A DNA stretch of 64,000 nt from the NCBI GenBank assembly GCA_001899715.1, contig MKWI01000009.1, positions 1-64,000 of the forward strand, in the 5' to 3' direction. Under the pieces are notes generated by a model. It had not been told where the DNA came from, ran no database searches, and was given only the letters and a program-made list of their open reading frames with translations. The translations under genes and the position numbers were made by a program. The DNA is from Sphingobium sp. 66-54 (GTDB lineage: Bacteria > Pseudomonadota > Alphaproteobacteria > Sphingomonadales > Sphingomonadaceae). This document shows, in pieces, positions 33,395 through 41,368 of the stretch; the stretch's first letter is position 1, and every line of letters starts with the position of its first letter.

Positions 33395-35869
33395 TCAGAA
33401 TTTGAGGTTCAGGGTCAGGATAGCGGTCCTGCCCAGAGCCTGGCTGGCATAGTGAGCGGTATAGGCCTTGTCGTAATAGAGCTTGTTGAAGACGTTCTGG
33501 ACATTGGCCTGAAGCTGAATGGCATCGTTCAGCTTGAATGAGGCATTGGCGTCGAAGCGCCAGTAGCCCGGCACCATGCGCCCGAACGAGGGCGGGATGA
33601 CGAGTTGTCCGTTGGATAGTGTCCGCGCTCCCTTGTCCTGGAACCCGCCATAGACTTTGCTCGTGTACATCGCGCCGCCACCGATGGTGAACTGCGGAGT
33701 CACGGCATAGTTGGTGAAAGCCGTGAAGCTATGCTTGGGCGTGTTGGGGAACGGCTTGCCGGTGTTCACCGAGGGACCATAATAGGCAACGCCGCCGATT
33801 GTCGTGGTGGTGATACCGCCATCGACGATGACCGCGTCCATATAGGTATAGCCGCCGAAGACGCTCCACTCCGGTGTGATGTTGCCGTTGAAGCCAAGCT
33901 CGACGCCGCGGATGCGCCGCTCGCCGATGTACGCGACCACGCCATTCTCAGCCGTTGCACGGGCATTCTTGGTCTCGGTCTGGAATAGCGCCAGGGTGAG
34001 GTTCAGGTTGCCGCCGAACAGATCCCACTTGGTCCCCGCTTCATAGGAACGGGTCCGTTCGACCTTGAGCGCGTCGGTCAGGCTTTGAGAGCCGGTGTTG
34101 AGGCCATTACCCTCCGAGCCTTGTGCCAGGAAGGAACCCGGAGGCGTCGCCGAGCTGGACGAGGAGACATAGATGCTGCTGTTGGGGGTCGGCTTGAAGA
34201 TCAGGCCCACCTGATAGTTCCACAGATTATCCTTGCGCGAAATCCACGTCCGGCTGGTGGTCGCTGTGGCTGCAAGGCCGGGGCTCACGTTGGTCTCATA
34301 ATGATCGTAGCGGCCGCCGATGTTGAGCAGCAGCGCATCGGTGATGGTGATGGTATCGAAGAAGGACACGCCGATGCTCCGCGCTTCCGACTGCGTCCAG
34401 GTCTTGGGATCGCTACGCTGGATCGCCGCGAGCACGGTCGACGCGTCGCTTGCATAGCTCACCCATGGATCGTTCGGATTGGGATTGGCGAGCGTCGTGC
34501 AATTGAAGCGGGCGATCATGGCCGCCGAGCAGCGGGGCGATGCGCTGGAGCCGGCCGCGATGCCCGTGCCGATCGCCGGGTTCGAGACGTAGCTGCCGTT
34601 AGCGGCGCGCTCATCCGCGAATTCGAGGCTGGCCGAGAAGCTGTTGCGCAGGCCGCCCAGGCTCACCTCGCCGAACAGGTCTGTCTGGTTGATCCAGCCT
34701 TCCGAATAGCTGTAGCGCGTATTGGTCCGCCGCCAGACGAGGCCGCCCGCCGTCGCCGGATCAGCCGGGTTTGTGCCATAGACATTGCCCTGTTGATCGT
34801 CGGGCTGCGTCCAGACATAGCCCTGGTCGCTGCGGCCGTAACGTGTCGTGTTGCGCAGCGTGATGCCGCCATCGAATACATGCTGAACGCGGAGTGTCAG
34901 ATTGTCGACCGTCGTATCGCGGAAGTCGCGGCTCACGAGGCCGTAATATGCGCCACGCGGGCGGTTGACACTGGCGCCGCCGATGGTGGTGAAGGTCTTG
35001 GCCGGTGCGGTTTCGAACACGCCGGACGGCGCGTTGCCGGCGGTGTAGAGATAAGGGATGCCGGAGTCCGGCAGCTCTTCCGTCTTCAGGTGATAATAGC
35101 CGATCGTCAGGCTGGTCAGCCCGTTGAGCCCGAGGGTGAGCGACGGAGCGACACCCCAGCGTTTCGACCAGATGGCGTCCCGCCCGGCGATATCCTGATC
35201 GTGCCACATGCCGGCGATCCGCACGCCGATGAAATCGTTGAGCGGCCGGTTGATGTCGAGCGTGATGCGCTTGTAGTCGTCCGTCCCGATGCTGCCGGTC
35301 GCGGCGATGAACGGATCGGCCCTGGGCGTCTTGGAAACGAGGTTCAGCGAGCCGCCGGCGCTGCCGCGGCCGCCCATGCTGCTGTCCGATCCCTTGACGA
35401 CCTCGATCTGCTCGACGGCGAACACCTCGCGGCTCTGTGCGCCGATATCTCGCACGCCATCCAGATAGGTGCTGGCCTGGCTGTCGAAGCCGCGAATGAA
35501 GGGGCGGTCGCCAAGCGGATTGCCGCCTTCACCCGCGCCGAACGTGATGCCGGGGACCGTGCGCAGAACCTCGGTGAGCGATGCGGACCCCGTATCCTGG
35601 ATGAGCTGCTGCGGAATGACGGTGACGCTGCGCGGCGTATCGAGCAGCGGTGCGGTGAACTTGGGCGAGTCCGCCTGGTCGGTCTTGTATGAGCCTTCCT
35701 CGACGTCGGTATAAGTCACCGTCTCGCTGCCGAGTTGGGTCTGCTCGCCGGATTGATTGGCGTTGGTCTGGGCGATGGCCGATGTCGTGGTCGCGAGAAG
35801 GCTAACGCAGCTCAACGCGAGATAGCGTATAACGGGCGCGGCGGTGTCTTTCACGGATGAGTGACGCAA
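33395..35869 (-). CDS. TonB-dependent siderophore receptor
   Basis: An 824-residue outer membrane receptor. It has a signal peptide (ending SAIAQ), a plug domain with LLDTPRSVTVIPQQLIQDTG and VFAVEQIEVVKGSDSSMGGRGSAG, and a 22-strand-type barrel ending in LGRTAILTLNLKF with terminal Phe. The TPRSVTVIPQQ plug sequence is characteristic of ferric-siderophore (catecholate/hydroxamate) receptors such as Fiu/FhuA relatives. It follows a small winged-helix gene by 114 bases, and the Fur-box-like site upstream of that gene probably governs both. Confidence 0.9.
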   Translation of the reverse strand: MRHSSVKDTAAPVIRYLALSCVSLLATTTSAIAQTNANQSGEQTQLGSETVTYTDVEEGSYKTDQADSPKFTAPLLDTPRSVTVIPQQLIQDTGSASLTEVLRTVPGITFGAGEGGNPLGDRPFIRGFDSQASTYLDGVRDIGAQSREVFAVEQIEVVKGSDSSMGGRGSAGGSLNLVSKTPRADPFIAATGSIGTDDYKRITLDINRPLNDFIGVRIAGMWHDQDIAGRDAIWSKRWGVAPSLTLGLNGLTSLTIGYYHLKTEELPDSGIPYLYTAGNAPSGVFETAPAKTFTTIGGASVNRPRGAYYGLVSRDFRDTTVDNLTLRVQHVFDGGITLRNTTRYGRSDQGYVWTQPDDQQGNVYGTNPADPATAGGLVWRRTNTRYSYSEGWINQTDLFGEVSLGGLRNSFSASLEFADERAANGSYVSNPAIGTGIAAGSSASPRCSAAMIARFNCTTLANPNPNDPWVSYASDASTVLAAIQRSDPKTWTQSEARSIGVSFFDTITITDALLLNIGGRYDHYETNVSPGLAATATTSRTWISRKDNLWNYQVGLIFKPTPNSSIYVSSSSSATPPGSFLAQGSEGNGLNTGSQSLTDALKVERTRSYEAGTKWDLFGGNLNLTLALFQTETKNARATAENGVVAYIGERRIRGVELGFNGNITPEWSVFGGYTYMDAVIVDGGITTTTIGGVAYYGPSVNTGKPFPNTPKHSFTAFTNYAVTPQFTIGGGAMYTSKVYGGFQDKGARTLSNGQLVIPPSFGRMVPGYWRFDANASFKLNDAIQLQANVQNVFNKLYYDKAYTAHYASQALGRTAILTLNLKF

Positions 35870-35983
35870 GATAGTTCCCCTTTTGAGATGATCTGGTTTT
35901 TTCGATGCGCGGCTATCGGCCGGCGCTGACGTCCCGAGACGGTTGAGCCCTACGGGATGCCATGCCGACGTCCATGGCGCGGT

Positions 35984-36595
35984 TCAGCACTTGTTTGGCG
36001 GCGCCTCGTAAAAGCCGTGACCGACACGGACGAGGGCACCCTTGAGGCATAACTGGCTCAAATATTGGCGCGATATACCGAGCGAGCGCAGCACGCCCGT
36101 GGAAACCCGGCCATGTGCGCGCGTGTGGGCGATGGCACGGGCGCGGACCGTTGCCTGCCCAACCTGCTCTAAGCGTGAAAGCGGTGGCGCCGGGTGCTGC
36201 CTTGCGATGCTCTGCACGTCCGACGGACTATCGCGATCGGCCCAGAGTAGCACCTGATAAGGCAGGCGATGATCGGATGTGGCGAGGGCGCCGGCGGCTT
36301 GTCTCAGCAGCGCGATCAGGTCGCTGTCCACCAGAATCTGCTCGCGCTCCTCGCGCTGGAAGTAGGCGAGCCAGCCGAGCAACGTCGCTTCGCTCGCGCT
36401 GAGATAGGCGGCGTCGACGGGCATGATATCGTAGCCGACGGCGCATGCCTGACGGGCCAGGGCATGAAGCGCGGATACCGCCGGGCCGGGTAGCACTGCG
36501 CCCCCGGACACGCCGTGGATGCCGCCACGAAGGACCTGGATGACGTGCCGCTCCATGCGGCCTGTGCGGGCAAGCCGAATTCGGGTCACGGACAT
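35984..36595 (-). CDS. Hypothetical protein with C-terminal AbiEi-like winged helix
   Basis: A 203-residue protein. The start at 36595 is fixed by GGAGG five bases upstream; a GTG start 57 bases earlier lacks this. The last 45 residues, VSTGVLRSLGISRQYLSQLC followed by a basic beta-wing ending GHGFYEAP, resemble the winged-helix DNA-binding head of AbiEi-type antitoxins and similar regulators. The N-terminal part (residues 1-140) has no motif I recognise, and no toxin-like gene lies next to it. It precedes the siderophore receptor on the same strand, so it may be a local regulator or an iron-linked accessory protein. Function is unassigned. Confidence 0.6.
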   Translation of the reverse strand: MSVTRIRLARTGRMERHVIQVLRGGIHGVSGGAVLPGPAVSALHALARQACAVGYDIMPVDAAYLSASEATLLGWLAYFQREEREQILVDSDLIALLRQAAGALATSDHRLPYQVLLWADRDSPSDVQSIARQHPAPPLSRLEQVGQATVRARAIAHTRAHGRVSTGVLRSLGISRQYLSQLCLKGALVRVGHGFYEAPPNKC

Positions 36596-36653
36596 GGTTC
36601 CTCCGGCGGGCAATGTAGATGGTTGTGAACAACGATTATCGGTTTTCATCACT

Positions 36654-36674
36654 TGCTACTGATAACCATTCGCA
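36654..36674. promoter_or_regulatory. Fur-box-like site
   Basis: TGCTACTGATAACCATTCGC plus a final A matches the alphaproteobacterial Fur consensus-like dyad (TGCAAATGATTCTCATTTGC plus A) at 15 of 21 positions, by my count. It lies 59 bases upstream of the winged-helix/siderophore-receptor start and 125 bases upstream of the divergent response regulator, so it could control both directions. Confidence 0.55.
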
Positions 36675-36799
36675 CTTATGACGCTCATAGACGCTGGACG
36701 GAGGCGGTCCATCGGAAAGCTGAACGTTGGGAAATTGTATAGATTTGGAAATCTCGGCGTCATCTCGAGGTGATGGCCGGGCGAACCGGGGCGGGGGCC

Positions 36800-37480
36800 A
36801 TGAACATCTTCTTGCTGGAGGACGACACGGAAACGGCGTCCTATCTCATTAACGGCCTGACCGAACTCGGCCATCGGGTCGACGCCAGCGGCGACGGCAA
36901 CACAGCCATCGCTGCAATCATGGCCAGGCCGCACGATGTGCTCGTGCTCGATCGCATGGTGCCGCAGCGCGACGGGCTGTCCGTGCTCAAGGCTGTCCGC
37001 GCGGGCGGCTGCAACGCGCCCGCACTCATCCTGACGGCGCGCTCGCGGATCGAGGACCGCGTCGATGGTTTCGAGGCCGGCGCCGACGACTATCTCGTCA
37101 AGCCCTTCGCCTTCGCGGAGCTTGTCGCACGGCTGAACGCGCTGGCCCGCCGCCCGCCGCCGGTCGAAACGGTGACGAGCCTGCGCGCGGGCGAGATCGA
37201 GATGGACCTGCTGCGCCGCACGGTGCATCGCACCGGCCGCGAGATCGACCTTCAGCCGCGCGAGTTCAGCCTGCTCGAATATCTGCTGCGCAACGCGGGC
37301 AAGGTGGTGACGCGCACGATGCTGCTCGACCGGGTCTGGAACCTGGGGTTCGACCCGCGCACCAACATCGTCGAGACGCATGTCAGCCGGCTGCGGGCGA
37401 AACTGGACGACGGGTTCGGAACCGGAGCGATCCGCACGGTGCGCGGCGCGGGCTATATGATCGTCGACCATGAAGGCTAG
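36800..37480 (+). CDS. OmpR-family response regulator
   Basis: A 226-residue response regulator. The receiver domain has acidic residues at 8-9 (LEDD), the phospho-acceptor Asp51 (VLVLDRMVP) and Lys101 (LVKPF). The C-terminal OmpR/PhoB winged helix contains LQPREFSLLEYLLRNAGKVV and TNIVETHVSRLRAKL. The start at 36800 is the natural receiver start. The histidine kinase gene overlaps its 3' end. Being divergent from a siderophore-receptor unit suggests, but does not show, control of envelope or iron functions. Confidence 0.93.
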   Translation: MNIFLLEDDTETASYLINGLTELGHRVDASGDGNTAIAAIMARPHDVLVLDRMVPQRDGLSVLKAVRAGGCNAPALILTARSRIEDRVDGFEAGADDYLVKPFAFAELVARLNALARRPPPVETVTSLRAGEIEMDLLRRTVHRTGREIDLQPREFSLLEYLLRNAGKVVTRTMLLDRVWNLGFDPRTNIVETHVSRLRAKLDDGFGTGAIRTVRGAGYMIVDHEG

Positions 37481-38855
37481 GCCGATGCCGCGAACGGTGC
37501 GCGGCCTTGCCTTCGCGGTCGCGCTGATCTGCGGCGTGGTGACGACGCTGCTTGCGATCGGAGCGACGGTGCTTGTCCACCGCGAGCTGGAGCGGCAGCT
37601 CGATGCCCGTATCGAGGCCGAGACCAAGGGATTGCTCGGCTATTATGAGGACCATGGCTTCGAGCCTCTGGCGCGGCTGATCGCCATGCGCGAGCAACGG
37701 ATCGGGCTGGGAGGCGTCGGCTACCTCACCGGCGTCGACGCGGCCGGCCGCTCGACCGCCTATCTGCTGATCGACGCGCAGGGCCGCCGCCACGCCGGCG
37801 ATCTTGCGGCAGCCACACCGAAACCGGGATGGAGCGAGTTCGTCCGGTTTCGCCGGCCGGACGGCAGCACCGGTGTCGCCCAGGCGATGAATTCGACGCT
37901 GCCGGACGGCGGCCAGCTCATCGTCGCCGCCGACCGGGCCGTCATCCAGACGATGCACTGGACGATGCTCAAGCTGTTCGGCGTCGGCTGGGCTGTCACG
38001 TTGCTGCTGACGACGACGGCCATCATCGGCTTCGGCCGCGTTGTCCGCTATCGCCTCAACGGCATAGAGACCTCCGCCGCAGCGATCATGGCTGGCGATT
38101 TCTCGCGCCGCATGCCGCTCGACGGATCGCATGGGGAGTTCGATCGCCTGTCGCTGATCCTGAACCGGATGCTGGACCGGATCAGCGCGCTGCTCGACAA
38201 TCTGCGGCAGGTGTCGGGCGATATCGCCCACGATCTGCGGACGCCGCTCCAGCGCGTGCGCAACAGGCTGGATGCCATGACGAACGCGGCAACCGGCGCG
38301 GCGCACGAGGACCAACTCCACGCGGCGATCCAGGACATGGATGACCTGCTGGGCCTGTTCTCATCGCTGCTGGCGATTTCCGAGATCGAGGGCCAATCAA
38401 TCCGCGCCGGCTTCAAGCCCGTGCCTCTGGATGAAGCGGTCGGGGAGATTGCCGACATCTACCGGCCGGCGATGGAGGACGAGAGGCGCGCGTTCACGGT
38501 GCAGACCGTGCCCGTCATCGTGCGGGGAGACCGGCGCCTGCTACAGAATGTCGTCGCAAACCTGCTCGACAACGCCCTCCTCCACACGCCGTCCGGCACG
38601 CCGGTCTGCATCGGGCTGCAACACGGGGCGGAGGGGGCCGTGCTGACGGTCCGCGATGAGGGACCGGGCATCCCCCCGGCCGGGCATGAGCGCGCGTTCC
38701 GGCGCTTGACGCGGCTGGATGCCAGCCGCTCCACACCCGGCCATGGTCTGGGGCTGAGCCTGGTTGCCGCGATTGTCGAAGCCCATGGCGGCACGGTGGA
38801 GATCGTCCCGTCCGACACGGGCCTGACGATCGGAATGGTCTTGCCGGCTGAGTAG
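37470..38855 (+). CDS. Sensor histidine kinase (HAMP, HisKA)
   Basis: A 461-residue membrane kinase. TM1 is at about residues 13-37, a periplasmic domain of about 130 residues follows, and TM2 is at about 170-190. Then come a HAMP region, the H-box DIAHDLRTPLQRV (His254), and a HATPase_c domain with NLLDNALLHTP, VRDEGPGIP and GHGLGLSLVAAI. The ATG overlaps the response regulator stop, so the pair is translationally coupled. The N-terminus could also begin at the ATG five codons later. The periplasmic signal is unknown. Confidence 0.93.
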   Translation: MKARPMPRTVRGLAFAVALICGVVTTLLAIGATVLVHRELERQLDARIEAETKGLLGYYEDHGFEPLARLIAMREQRIGLGGVGYLTGVDAAGRSTAYLLIDAQGRRHAGDLAAATPKPGWSEFVRFRRPDGSTGVAQAMNSTLPDGGQLIVAADRAVIQTMHWTMLKLFGVGWAVTLLLTTTAIIGFGRVVRYRLNGIETSAAAIMAGDFSRRMPLDGSHGEFDRLSLILNRMLDRISALLDNLRQVSGDIAHDLRTPLQRVRNRLDAMTNAATGAAHEDQLHAAIQDMDDLLGLFSSLLAISEIEGQSIRAGFKPVPLDEAVGEIADIYRPAMEDERRAFTVQTVPVIVRGDRRLLQNVVANLLDNALLHTPSGTPVCIGLQHGAEGAVLTVRDEGPGIPPAGHERAFRRLTRLDASRSTPGHGLGLSLVAAIVEAHGGTVEIVPSDTGLTIGMVLPAE

Positions 38856-38920
38856 CGATTGACGGGCGAACACCCCGTCTGGACTCGGTTCCCTAGAGCA
38901 CACATACCACGCCGCCACCA

Positions 38921-39018
38921 CCTGGGACGGATCGCCATTCAGTTCTGGCGGCCTGCAAATGCCCTGCGGTCGTCACCGACTCCGGCTCACCATCTCCTGA
39001 ATGGCGATCCGTCCCAGG
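38921..39018. repeat. 22-bp perfect inverted repeat with 54-nt loop
   Basis: Arms 38921-38942 (starting CCTGGGACGGATCGCC) and 38997-39018 (ending GGCGATCCGTCCCAGG) are exact reverse complements over 22 bases, enclosing 54 bases. The unit lies between the convergent histidine kinase and superoxide dismutase genes. It is longer than an ordinary terminator stem and has no T tract. It may be a non-autonomous miniature element, a structured RNA or a bidirectional transcription barrier. Confidence 0.7.
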
Positions 39019-39072
39019 CCGGCGCACGGCGCCCCCGATCCGGGGCGGCGTGCGTCAACCCAGGCGCAAACT

Positions 39073-39681
39073 CTAACCGGCCGTGAAAACACCGCACGCG
39101 ATGCGATCGCCGCTGTCGCCCGACGGGTCGGTCTTCTGGTCGTCCTTCTTCGCATGCACGACGAACGCAGCGCCGTCCGCGTCGAGCAACCCGGCGAGCG
39201 TGCCGCCCTTCAGCGAATAAGTGAGCGAGCCCCGGCCATCGGGACCGATGGTCAGGTTCGGCATATCGCCGGCGTGCTGGCCCTGCGGATTATCGAGGCC
39301 GTGCTTCATGCCGGCCGGGTTCCAATGGCCACCCGCGCTCTCGAATTTGGGGCCATCGCATTTGCCGGTCATGTGGATATGCACGCCATGATCGCCCGGC
39401 GGCAGGCCCTCGGCATCGAGCGTGACGGTCAGCGCACCCGCCGTTTCACTCACCCGCGCAGTGCCGGCCGAGGCGCCCTGAGCGGTCTTGAGCGCGGCGG
39501 TAGCGCCCACGCTCACAGCAGCAACCGCATTGTCCGTGGCGGCGTTGACGCCGTTGTCCAGCGCATCGGCGGGCAGATTGCCGGGCGCCACGGCATTGTT
39601 GGCGGTCGCATCCTGCCGATCGCCGCAGGCGGCGAGGCCAAGTATCGTCAAGGCCAGCAGGGCCAGCTTCGTTTCGCGCAT
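39073..39681 (-). CDS. Cu/Zn superoxide dismutase, lipoprotein form
   Basis: A 202-residue exported protein. The signal peptide ends in the lipobox LGLAAC, so it should be a periplasm-facing lipoprotein. A low-complexity Asn/Ala-rich linker follows. The SOD domain shows copper ligands in GVHIHMTGKC, zinc/copper histidines in GGHWNP and HGLDNPQGQHAGDMPNL, and the C-terminal GDSGDRIACGVF block with the disulfide Cys and conserved Arg. It dismutates superoxide from outside the cytoplasm. The start at 39681 has an AAGGAG sequence upstream and gives a proper signal peptide. Confidence 0.9.
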   Translation of the reverse strand: MRETKLALLALTILGLAACGDRQDATANNAVAPGNLPADALDNGVNAATDNAVAAVSVGATAALKTAQGASAGTARVSETAGALTVTLDAEGLPPGDHGVHIHMTGKCDGPKFESAGGHWNPAGMKHGLDNPQGQHAGDMPNLTIGPDGRGSLTYSLKGGTLAGLLDADGAAFVVHAKKDDQKTDPSGDSGDRIACGVFTAG

Positions 39682-39903
39682 CGCATTCGCTCCTTCGCTC
39701 ATGAGCCGTCGGAAACATCGCATCGTTTCCGAAAAGCCCCGCCGGAGCGGGGCAGTCATGGCAGCGTGAAGGGGGCTGGAATCCGCACTGCCAGCGTTGA
39801 AATGCGCCAGACGCATGATGGTTGCAGGCAGCTCCCATCGAAAGGGGCAGGCGCAGATCGCGGTGACTCTGTTTATCCCATATGCGCGCCGGTGATGGAA
39901 TAT

Positions 39904-41325
39904 TCAGTCGTCGGGTCCGAAATGGTCGGCCAGTTCCTGCGGCGTGAAGGTATAGCTCGGCGCATTGGGATCGTTCAGCATACCCGCGTTCCACTCGGCG
40001 AAGGCTTGCTTCAGGGCGGCGAAGGTCTCCGGCTGGCGGTCCTTGAGATTGGCCCGCTCCAGCGGATCGTCGACCACATCGAACAGGAATTCGTTGCCGC
40101 CGATCGAGAGATATTTCATCCGGCCGCGCCGCACCGCTTTCTGGTCATGGTTCTTGAAGCGCCAGTAGAGCGTGCGGTCGGGCAGGCCATGACCCTGCAA
40201 GGCCGCGCGGATATCCAGCCCATCGGTCGGATATCCGGGGTCTGGCGCTCCCCCTGCTGCGGCCAGGAAGGTCGGCAGCCAATCCATCGTCATGGTCGGC
40301 ACGTCGCTGGTCGTACCCGCCCTCGTCACCCCCGGCCACCGCACGATGGCGGGCACGCGAATGCCGCCTTCGAGCAGCTCCGTCTTCTTGCCGGTGAACG
40401 GCCAGGTATCCGAGAAGCGCTCGCCGCCATTGTCGCTGGTGAAAACGACGATGGTGTCCTCCTCCAGACCCAGCTCGGCCAGCCGGGCGAGCACACGGCC
40501 GATATTGGCATCGAGCGAGCGCATCATCGCGGCGTAGGTCGCCATCTTGCCACCATCGAAATGGAAATAGGCAGCGGGGTTGGCGGAGGCGGCGATCCGC
40601 GCAGATTCCGCCTTGCCTTCCTCGTCCGGCCCTTCCCAGGGCCAGTGCGGCGCGGTGAAGTGCAGGCTGATGAAGAACGGCCGCCCATCCCGCTTGCGCT
40701 TGTCCAGCGTCTGGATCGTCCGGTCGGCGAGCAGGTCGGTCATGTAACCGGCCTCCTCGACCCTGGTGTCGCCGTCCCACAGGTCGGGATGGCCGTTATA
40801 GGCATGGGTGTAATAATCGACGCCGCCGCCGCGCAGGCCCCAGAATTCATCGTAGCCGCTCTTGAGCGGATCGTATTTCGGGAAGGAGCCGAGGTGCCAT
40901 TTGCCGACAAGCGAGGTCGCATAACCCTGCTTGCGCAGCAGCGACGCCACGGTCGGCACCTCCGGCGGGAGGCCGACATCCTGAATGCCGAGCGGTTCCT
41001 GCAAGCCGATCGGCAGGCGATACTGGTAGCGGCCCGTAATCAGCGCTACGCGCGACGCGGTGCAGACGGCGCTGTTCGCATAAGCATGGGTGAAGCGGAT
41101 CCCCTGCTGTGCCAGCCGGTCGAGCACCTCCGTGCGATACTCCTGGCGTCCATAGCAGGAGAGGTCCGCATAGCCCATGTCATCGGCCATGATGTAGAGG
41201 ATGTTCGGCTTCCTCGCCGGGGTGCGGCCGACCGCCCGCCCCGCCGCCGCCAGCGCGGCGGTGCCGAGCACGCTCCCGATCGCGCCACGACGCGTCAACG
41301 CGGGCGACCACAGATCCTTCGTCAT
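39904..41325 (-). CDS. Type I sulfatase (arylsulfatase-like)
   Basis: A 473-residue sulfatase. A twin-arginine-like start (TRRGAIGSVLGTAALAAAG) suggests Tat export. Metal-binding acidic residues are in NILYIMADDMGYADL (Asp48-Asp49), and the formylglycine motif is CTASR (Cys88-Arg92). The latter fits the C-x-P/A-S-R rule with Ala in the third position. Later blocks VVFTSDNGGE and HLGSFPKYDPLKSGYDEFWG are typical. The Cys must be matured to formylglycine by an enzyme not seen here. It lies 43 bases after a TonB-dependent receptor and is probably cotranscribed, so the receptor may import the sulfated substrate. Confidence 0.92.
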   Translation of the reverse strand: MTKDLWSPALTRRGAIGSVLGTAALAAAGRAVGRTPARKPNILYIMADDMGYADLSCYGRQEYRTEVLDRLAQQGIRFTHAYANSAVCTASRVALITGRYQYRLPIGLQEPLGIQDVGLPPEVPTVASLLRKQGYATSLVGKWHLGSFPKYDPLKSGYDEFWGLRGGGVDYYTHAYNGHPDLWDGDTRVEEAGYMTDLLADRTIQTLDKRKRDGRPFFISLHFTAPHWPWEGPDEEGKAESARIAASANPAAYFHFDGGKMATYAAMMRSLDANIGRVLARLAELGLEEDTIVVFTSDNGGERFSDTWPFTGKKTELLEGGIRVPAIVRWPGVTRAGTTSDVPTMTMDWLPTFLAAAGGAPDPGYPTDGLDIRAALQGHGLPDRTLYWRFKNHDQKAVRRGRMKYLSIGGNEFLFDVVDDPLERANLKDRQPETFAALKQAFAEWNAGMLNDPNAPSYTFTPQELADHFGPDD

Positions 41326-41368
41326 TTCTTCTTCCTTTCAGCGCAACCCGAGGGCTTCGACCAGCCTC

